A DNA stretch of 25,473 nt from assembly GCA_016841005.1 (NCBI GenBank), contig JAEORG010000325.1, positions 1 through 25,473 of the forward strand, given 5' to 3'. The stretch's first letter is position 1. Every line of letters starts with the position of its first letter. The translations under genes and the position numbers were made by a program. Of this stretch, positions 21,938 through 25,473 are shown piece by piece. Source of the stretch: Candidatus Thorarchaeota archaeon (GTDB taxonomy: Archaea > Asgardarchaeota > Thorarchaeia > Thorarchaeales > Thorarchaeaceae). Under the pieces are notes generated by a model that had not been told where the DNA came from, made no database searches, and saw only the letters and a program-made list of their open reading frames with translations.

Positions 21938-22933
21938 GTGATTCCCTTGACAGAACTTACAGATATCGTAACGTTGCTTCTGGAGTTTGAAGGAATTTCT
22001 CGCAAATTTGTACTTCCAGGAATTCTAGCTAAGTTGAGAGAAGAGTCCTATCAAGGGAACACACCGCATGCACTAGGTGAAGATTCAGCTGCAATAGGCA
22101 CTAACTCAGATGAGGTTATACTACTTACTACTGACTCTATCGTGGAAGAACTTAGTTTGAACCATCCTCGCGCTGCAGGATTTAATGTAGTGCTTGCCAA
22201 TGTAATGGACATCTATGCTGCAGGAGGAACTCCAACATCCTTTGCAGTCGCCCTTTCATATTCTGACCAAGATATTGGGGACGAATTATTACAAGGCTTA
22301 ATCGAAGGGTCTCACACCTTTCATGTGCCTCTAGTAAGAGGTCACACTAACACTCAGGCTTCATCAACATATGTTGTAGGTTCTGCAACTGGCACGGTGA
22401 AAAAATCCCACCTTCTAACAGCTGGGGGAGCACAAGATGGTGACCAACTTATCCTGATTTTTGATAATGAAGGGAAACGAGGCTCAAGCTACACTTTGGG
22501 GTGGGATACTGTTACCCATCGAGAATCCAGTCAAGTAATCGATCGGCTCACGGTCATGGTCGATTTAGCACAATCAGGTCTAGTTACTGCAGCCAAGGAT
22601 GTTTCTGTAGCTGGTCTAGTGGGCACTGCTGGAATGATGATAGAGTATTCCGGAATGGGCGGTATTGTTAATCTAGATTATGTGAAACGTACCAAACCGT
22701 CCACAATTGAACTCCGAGACTGGATACGGATGTTTATCTCACTAGGTTTTCTTTTAGCTGCTCCAATGAGTGCATATGAGCGTATAAAGTTGATAGCTGA
22801 AAAACATGAGATGTCGGCCGTCATAATTGGCAATGTCGATAAATTACAATCTCTCCGATTGAGAATGGGTGACTCTGAAGAAATTCTCTTTGACTTTTCA
22901 AAAGGTCCAATCTTGACTCCAAAAGGTAAGTAA
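21938..22933 (+). CDS. AIR synthase-related (PurM/HypE superfamily) protein
   Basis: This protein of about 331 residues has the PurM-type ATP-binding fold: GEDSAAIG (about 47-54), VILLTTDSIVEEL, then HPRAAGFNVVLANVMDIYAAGGTP, the dimer and metal-site segment, VRGHTNTQ, and C-terminal VSVAGLVGTAGMMIEYSGMGG. Superfamily members use ATP to activate amides, thiocarboxylates or selenide (PurM, HypE, ThiL, SelD). This one is closest to the uncharacterised AIR synthase-related group known from methanogens, and lacks an N-terminal Cys/Sec of SelD. The start is a GTG at 21938 or a TTG at 21947, the latter with GAGTGAT upstream. Confidence 0.85.
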   Translation: MIPLTELTDIVTLLLEFEGISRKFVLPGILAKLREESYQGNTPHALGEDSAAIGTNSDEVILLTTDSIVEELSLNHPRAAGFNVVLANVMDIYAAGGTPTSFAVALSYSDQDIGDELLQGLIEGSHTFHVPLVRGHTNTQASSTYVVGSATGTVKKSHLLTAGGAQDGDQLILIFDNEGKRGSSYTLGWDTVTHRESSQVIDRLTVMVDLAQSGLVTAAKDVSVAGLVGTAGMMIEYSGMGGIVNLDYVKRTKPSTIELRDWIRMFISLGFLLAAPMSAYERIKLIAEKHEMSAVIIGNVDKLQSLRLRMGDSEEILFDFSKGPILTPKGK

Positions 22934-22952
22934 ATGTCCAATACCCTGCCAC

Positions 22953-22962
22953 TATAGTTAAA
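22953..22962 (+). promoter_or_regulatory. TATA box of the small zinc-protein gene
   Basis: TATAGTTAAA lies about 30 bases before the GTG at 22991, predicting a nearly leaderless message. Confidence 0.45.
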
Positions 22963-22990
22963 TGAACAGCAATATTCTTCGTTTAGTGAA

Positions 22991-23221
22991 GTGTGGACGT
23001 TGGCTGAGTCAAATGAAAAAATCTGTAGCATAGTAGGTTGCAAGAATCCATCAAAGAGATCGTTCTCTGCCCAACGAATAGGTCAGAGTATCACATCAGC
23101 AGGTCTGAAGATTAAGGACTCAAGGAAAAGAAAGACATACCTTTGCCAGGATCATTGGAAGAAAGTGAAAAAGGTATACAAGAAGGATACAAAGCCCGAG
23201 AGAATGCGATGGGGTCACTAA
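22991..23221 (+). CDS. small basic zinc-binding protein
   Basis: This is a 76-residue basic protein with CSIVGCKNP and YLCQDHWKK, a probable Cys3-His zinc site split by about 35 residues rich in Lys, Arg and Ser. It starts at GTG 22991 or TTG 23000 and ends KPERMRWGH. A nucleic-acid-binding or ribosome-associated role would fit its charge, but no family was recognised. The gene lies 63 bases before the ModE-like gene. Confidence 0.65.
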   Translation: MWTLAESNEKICSIVGCKNPSKRSFSAQRIGQSITSAGLKIKDSRKRKTYLCQDHWKKVKKVYKKDTKPERMRWGH

Positions 23222-23283
23222 GATATCCCTCTAACTTATTATCCGTAAATGTCTATTACAGGTCTATAAGGTTGCTGAGAATT

Positions 23284-23634
23284 ATGGCCGAATCCCTCTC
23301 CAAGGGTCTTCCCAATTTGAATCCGAATTACAAACTCTGGTTAGAATATAATGGAGCATATGTCTTTGGTCCTGGAGCATTTGCATTACTCACTAGCATC
23401 GATCAAACGGGATCTATAACGAAGGCCGCAAAGGAGCAAAAGATGTCTTATAGATATGCATGGGGAGTAATTAGAAAGATCGAAAAGGCACTAGATGCAA
23501 AATTATTGGACAAATTCAAAGGTGGGAAAGAGGGTGGTGGTGGAGCCAAAGTGACGGAGTACGGTTTGTCCTTAATGAATCTCTATTCCCAAGTCAATAA
23601 CCGCTTTTCTGAGTTCATTGGTAGTATCAAATAA
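23284..23634 (+). CDS. ModE-type winged-helix DNA-binding protein (no molybdate domain)
   Basis: This 116-residue protein matches the N-terminal DNA-binding half of ModE: FGPGAFALLTSIDQTGSI, TKAAKEQKMSYRYAWGVIRKIEKAL (the helix-turn-helix, with the typical MSYR.AW) and a wing with GGKEGGGGAKVTEYG. No TOBE/molybdate-binding domain follows, as in many archaeal homologues. The ATG at 23284 is chosen because it begins just before the conserved domain; an upstream frame to 23143 overlaps the preceding gene. Related proteins repress molybdate transport or molybdoenzyme genes; the target here is unknown. Confidence 0.88.
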   Translation: MAESLSKGLPNLNPNYKLWLEYNGAYVFGPGAFALLTSIDQTGSITKAAKEQKMSYRYAWGVIRKIEKALDAKLLDKFKGGKEGGGGAKVTEYGLSLMNLYSQVNNRFSEFIGSIK

Positions 23635-23635
23635 A

Positions 23636-24688
23636 CTATGAGAATCGAATTTCTATGGCATTGTTTGGACAGTGACTCTTACAATCGAGACACATTATAC
23701 AGTCCGCACTATGCATATGTTGGTAAGGATATCTTCGAATTCTGATATTCATAGGACATACCACTTCGCATTTATTACAGACATCAGGTGTACATCGAGC
23801 AGGGTTTCTACCGATACCGATTAATGCATCCCGAGAAAACAGACCATATAACCAACCAGCTGGGCATAACCACCTACAGAACCATCGTGGGAACCAGAAT
23901 GATACAATTACGACTAATGCAACGAAAACAAATTGCAGCCATACAATCGATTGCCATGTTCCCAGCACCCATAAGTTTCCTAAACTTGATGGCCAATTCT
24001 GTGTAGGAAGCACAACAAAGAGTATGTATGCAGGATTAAAGGGATCAAATGCAGCATCTGCAAAGATGTTCATGGCCGCTTTTAATGCATCCGCTGTTCC
24101 TAAGGCAACACTAATGCTTACCCAAATTGTGAAGAACATTACAAGAACCAAGATATACGCCTTAAGACGGCGTAATTCTTTTTCAGTTCCTGGTGAAGGT
24201 CTGATTTTATGGCGATTAGGCAGGGATGCGAAGTCTTGAATGGTTCCCATAGGACAGACCCAGCCGCACGCGGAACGACCAATAATTGTTAGAATAATGA
24301 CCATTGCACCGATAGTAAAGAATGGAAATATTCCACTTGTGAACTCTCTCTGTAATGTATCAAATGATCCCGCAATGACAGCGAATTCTGCCTCAAGCGG
24401 GGAAATGATTGGAAGAGTTGGTAGAATATTTCTGAATCCAATCCAAAATTCCGTTATTGCTTCCTGTCCCCAGACAGCTGCAAAAATGTAGGCATTAATT
24501 CCTAAAAAGAATACAATCTGAACTATTCTTCTCAACATTCGTGTATTCAGGATTAGACCCAGTGGATTGGAGATTTTACGACTCTTAGGTTTCTTCTCCT
24601 CAGGAGTCTCTTCCTCGGTCTCATCCGATGACGGGGACTGCTCCTCGTCTTCCTCCATGGTTTCCGGCGTATCTGCCTCTTCTGCCAT
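23636..24688 (-). CDS. NapH-like membrane polyferredoxin
   Basis: This 350-residue protein has an acidic N-terminal tail (about 35 residues of E, D, S, P and T), at least four membrane helices, two membrane-associated CxxxCP motifs (CGWVCPMG at 141-148; CRWLCPAGW at 271-279) and two C-terminal [4Fe-4S] motifs (CNKCEVVCP from 304; CIMCLDCKSHCP from 330). NapH/NosR/CcoG-type proteins carry electrons between membrane quinol or soluble ferredoxin and an enzyme. The partner is not in the window. The acidic tail is not typical of NapH. Its stop lies one base from that of the ModE-like gene. Confidence 0.9.
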   Translation of the reverse strand: MAEEADTPETMEEDEEQSPSSDETEEETPEEKKPKSRKISNPLGLILNTRMLRRIVQIVFFLGINAYIFAAVWGQEAITEFWIGFRNILPTLPIISPLEAEFAVIAGSFDTLQREFTSGIFPFFTIGAMVIILTIIGRSACGWVCPMGTIQDFASLPNRHKIRPSPGTEKELRRLKAYILVLVMFFTIWVSISVALGTADALKAAMNIFADAAFDPFNPAYILFVVLPTQNWPSSLGNLWVLGTWQSIVWLQFVFVALVVIVSFWFPRWFCRWLCPAGWLYGLFSRDALIGIGRNPARCTPDVCNKCEVVCPMNIRIRRYPYQHMHSADCIMCLDCKSHCPNNAIEIRFS

Positions 24689-24699
24689 TGTAATCAGTC

Positions 24700-24726
24700 C
24701 TCGCCTTCGGCGTTGGTCGAAGCGAG
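24700..24726 (-). promoter_or_regulatory. hairpin in the leader of the polyferredoxin gene
   Basis: CTCGC-C-TTCG (24700-24709) pairs with CGAAGCGAG (24718-24726), nine pairs with a one-base bulge; CGCCTTCGGCG inside can form an alternative small hairpin. It lies between a TATA-like TTTTTAA (24741-24747 on the minus strand) and the ATG at 24688. A regulatory leader is possible. Confidence 0.4.
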
Positions 24727-24766
24727 AACCTGAGGCAGCATTAAAAACGTTGTGCTGGATATTCTT

Positions 24767-25180
24767 TCATTGTGTGACTGTGACAAAAGTCACGACTAGT
24801 TCTCCATTATCAATATGAATGTATAACATATACAATCCGAATCCTGGCGGTGAAACCAATGAGATTGAACGGGTATAGGTATTCGACCAAGAGATTGGAT
24901 CAGCTCCTTCTTTCTCATAGATTATAGTAAGCGTATTTCCTACCGCACTTACTTCTACATATTGAGGAACTGAAATCTGCATGTTTGTGTTGTTAACTAA
25001 TCCTTGGTCTACTCGACTCGTTGCGTTGTGAACCCTGTCAGCAAAATTCTGAGCCATCTCTAGTTCTGATGCAGATGATAATATATCCATGGTATAAAGA
25101 AGCACTGGAACACCCACAATCACGACCATTGTAAGACCTATAGCTATTAGCATCATCTTCTCTAAAGACCTAGACACCAT
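24767..25180 (-). CDS. pilin-like secreted protein with N-terminal hydrophobic anchor
   Basis: This protein of about 137 residues has a short basic start (MVSRSLEK) followed by one hydrophobic helix (MMLIAIGLTMVVIVGVPVLLY), then a helical spine and a beta-rich C-terminal region (SVPQYVEVSAVGNTLTIIYE and LVVTFVTVTQ). This plan is that of type IV pilin-like archaeal proteins. No clear processing site was identified. ATG 25180 is preferred over 25240 because it gives a typical short N terminus and a TATA-like element (TACTTTATT, about 25205-25215) would place transcription start near it. An archaellum or adhesion role is not shown. Confidence 0.55.
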   Translation of the reverse strand: MVSRSLEKMMLIAIGLTMVVIVGVPVLLYTMDILSSASELEMAQNFADRVHNATSRVDQGLVNNTNMQISVPQYVEVSAVGNTLTIIYEKEGADPISWSNTYTRSISLVSPPGFGLYMLYIHIDNGELVVTFVTVTQ

Positions 25181-25269
25181 ACTCCATATTGCAGCAACGT
25201 ACCCAATAAAGTACTCTGATACTGTCGAAGGCTTTAACATGAGAAGAAGTACAATGCAACAAGAAAATT

Positions 25270-25473
25270 ATGTCAGGGCTAATTCCAGTACATATTGGCC
25301 TAATGGGTCATATTGATCATGGCAAGACTGAATTAGCTCGTGTTCTGAGTGAGAAGGTTTCAACAGCTGGTCTAGATAAGCATCCTCAATCCCAAGAACG
25401 AGGAATCACCATTGACCTTGGGTTTACTATGTTCACCCTCGACAAATATCTTGTCACTCTAGTTGATGCTCCG
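25270..25473 (+). CDS. selB: selenocysteine-specific elongation factor SelB (5' end only)
   Basis: The first 68 residues are in the window. They show the GTPase P-loop GLMGHIDHGKTELARVL, then STAGLDKHPQSQERGITIDLGF (switch I) and the beginning of the G3 motif VTLVDAP. The LDKxPxSQxRGITIDLGF segment distinguishes archaeal/eukaryotic SelB (EFsec) from EF-1A and aIF2-gamma. SelB delivers Sec-tRNA to UGA codons marked by a SECIS element. It implies that this organism inserts selenocysteine, although no selenoprotein was seen in this window. The start ATG follows a TATA-like CTTTAACA near 25232. It is divergent from the pilin-like gene. Confidence 0.9.
   Translation, partial: MSGLIPVHIGLMGHIDHGKTELARVLSEKVSTAGLDKHPQSQERGITIDLGFTMFTLDKYLVTLVDAP

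Noticed and set aside
21938..22933. Assignment of the PurM-like gene as selD because selB is nearby
   Set aside because: The N-terminal Cys/Sec and glycine-rich loop of SelD are not seen; the sequence fits the AIR synthase-related group.
1..25473. tRNA, rRNA, insertion sequences and att sites
   Set aside because: No cloverleaf, rRNA segment, transposase or terminal inverted repeat was recognised by eye; a covariance-model scan would be needed to exclude small RNAs.

Overview
The window reads as a piece of an archaeal chromosome, by eye about 40% GC, densely packed with genes on both strands. The archaeal assignment rests on transcription factor B, the RNA polymerase subunit Rpo12, geranylgeranylglyceryl phosphate synthase, a tRNA-splicing endonuclease, aIF1, type II methionine aminopeptidase, and an archaeal/eukaryotic-type SelB. 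A roadblock/LC7 protein, a Get3-type ArsA ATPase, an isoprenylcysteine-methyltransferase-like protein, selenocysteine machinery and an HdrA-MvhD fusion together suggest an Asgard archaeon (Thor- or Lokiarchaeia-like). That finer placement is inference; no rRNA is present to test it.

Layout. (1) 1-600, minus strand: the 5' part of a NYN-domain protein, with a coding-like stretch upstream in the same frame behind a TAG. (2) 720-4880: a large secreted, membrane-anchored caspase-like protein with a structured leader, a small three-helix membrane protein, and the eroded 3' remnant of a second copy of the large gene, closed by a strong hairpin. (3) 4882-8850, minus: hdrA-hdrC-hdrB, with MvhD fused to HdrA and a lysine-rich tail. 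(4) 9038-10996: an unknown protein, an ICMT-like membrane methyltransferase and GGGP synthase. (5) 11080-14051: roadblock protein, MAP2, TFB, and convergent aIF1. (6) 14172-16010: an unusual radical SAM protein and Rpo12. (7) 16016-17077, minus: ArsA/Get3 followed 3 bases later by a 32-residue single-span protein. (8) 17238-19486: a degenerate alkaline-phosphatase-fold protein, a UppP-type phosphatase and a DUF47/PhoU-like protein. (9) 19502-22933: tRNA endonuclease, a hypothetical protein, a zinc-ribbon coiled-coil protein, a Cys-rich protein, a 42-residue membrane protein and a PurM/HypE-like protein. (10) 22991-25473: a small zinc protein, a ModE-type DNA-binding protein, a NapH-like polyferredoxin, a pilin-like protein and the start of selB.

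How they fit together. The core genes are transcription, translation and lipid housekeeping. Energy metabolism is represented by the Hdr complex (flavin-based electron bifurcation, heterodisulfide or related disulfide chemistry) and a membrane polyferredoxin. The accessory and least described part is the caspase-like surface locus at 720-4880. The Get3 plus tiny membrane protein pair at 16016-17077 is the second point of interest. No tRNA, rRNA, CRISPR array or insertion sequence was recognised. Four short genes (48 codons or fewer) were found by reading the gaps.
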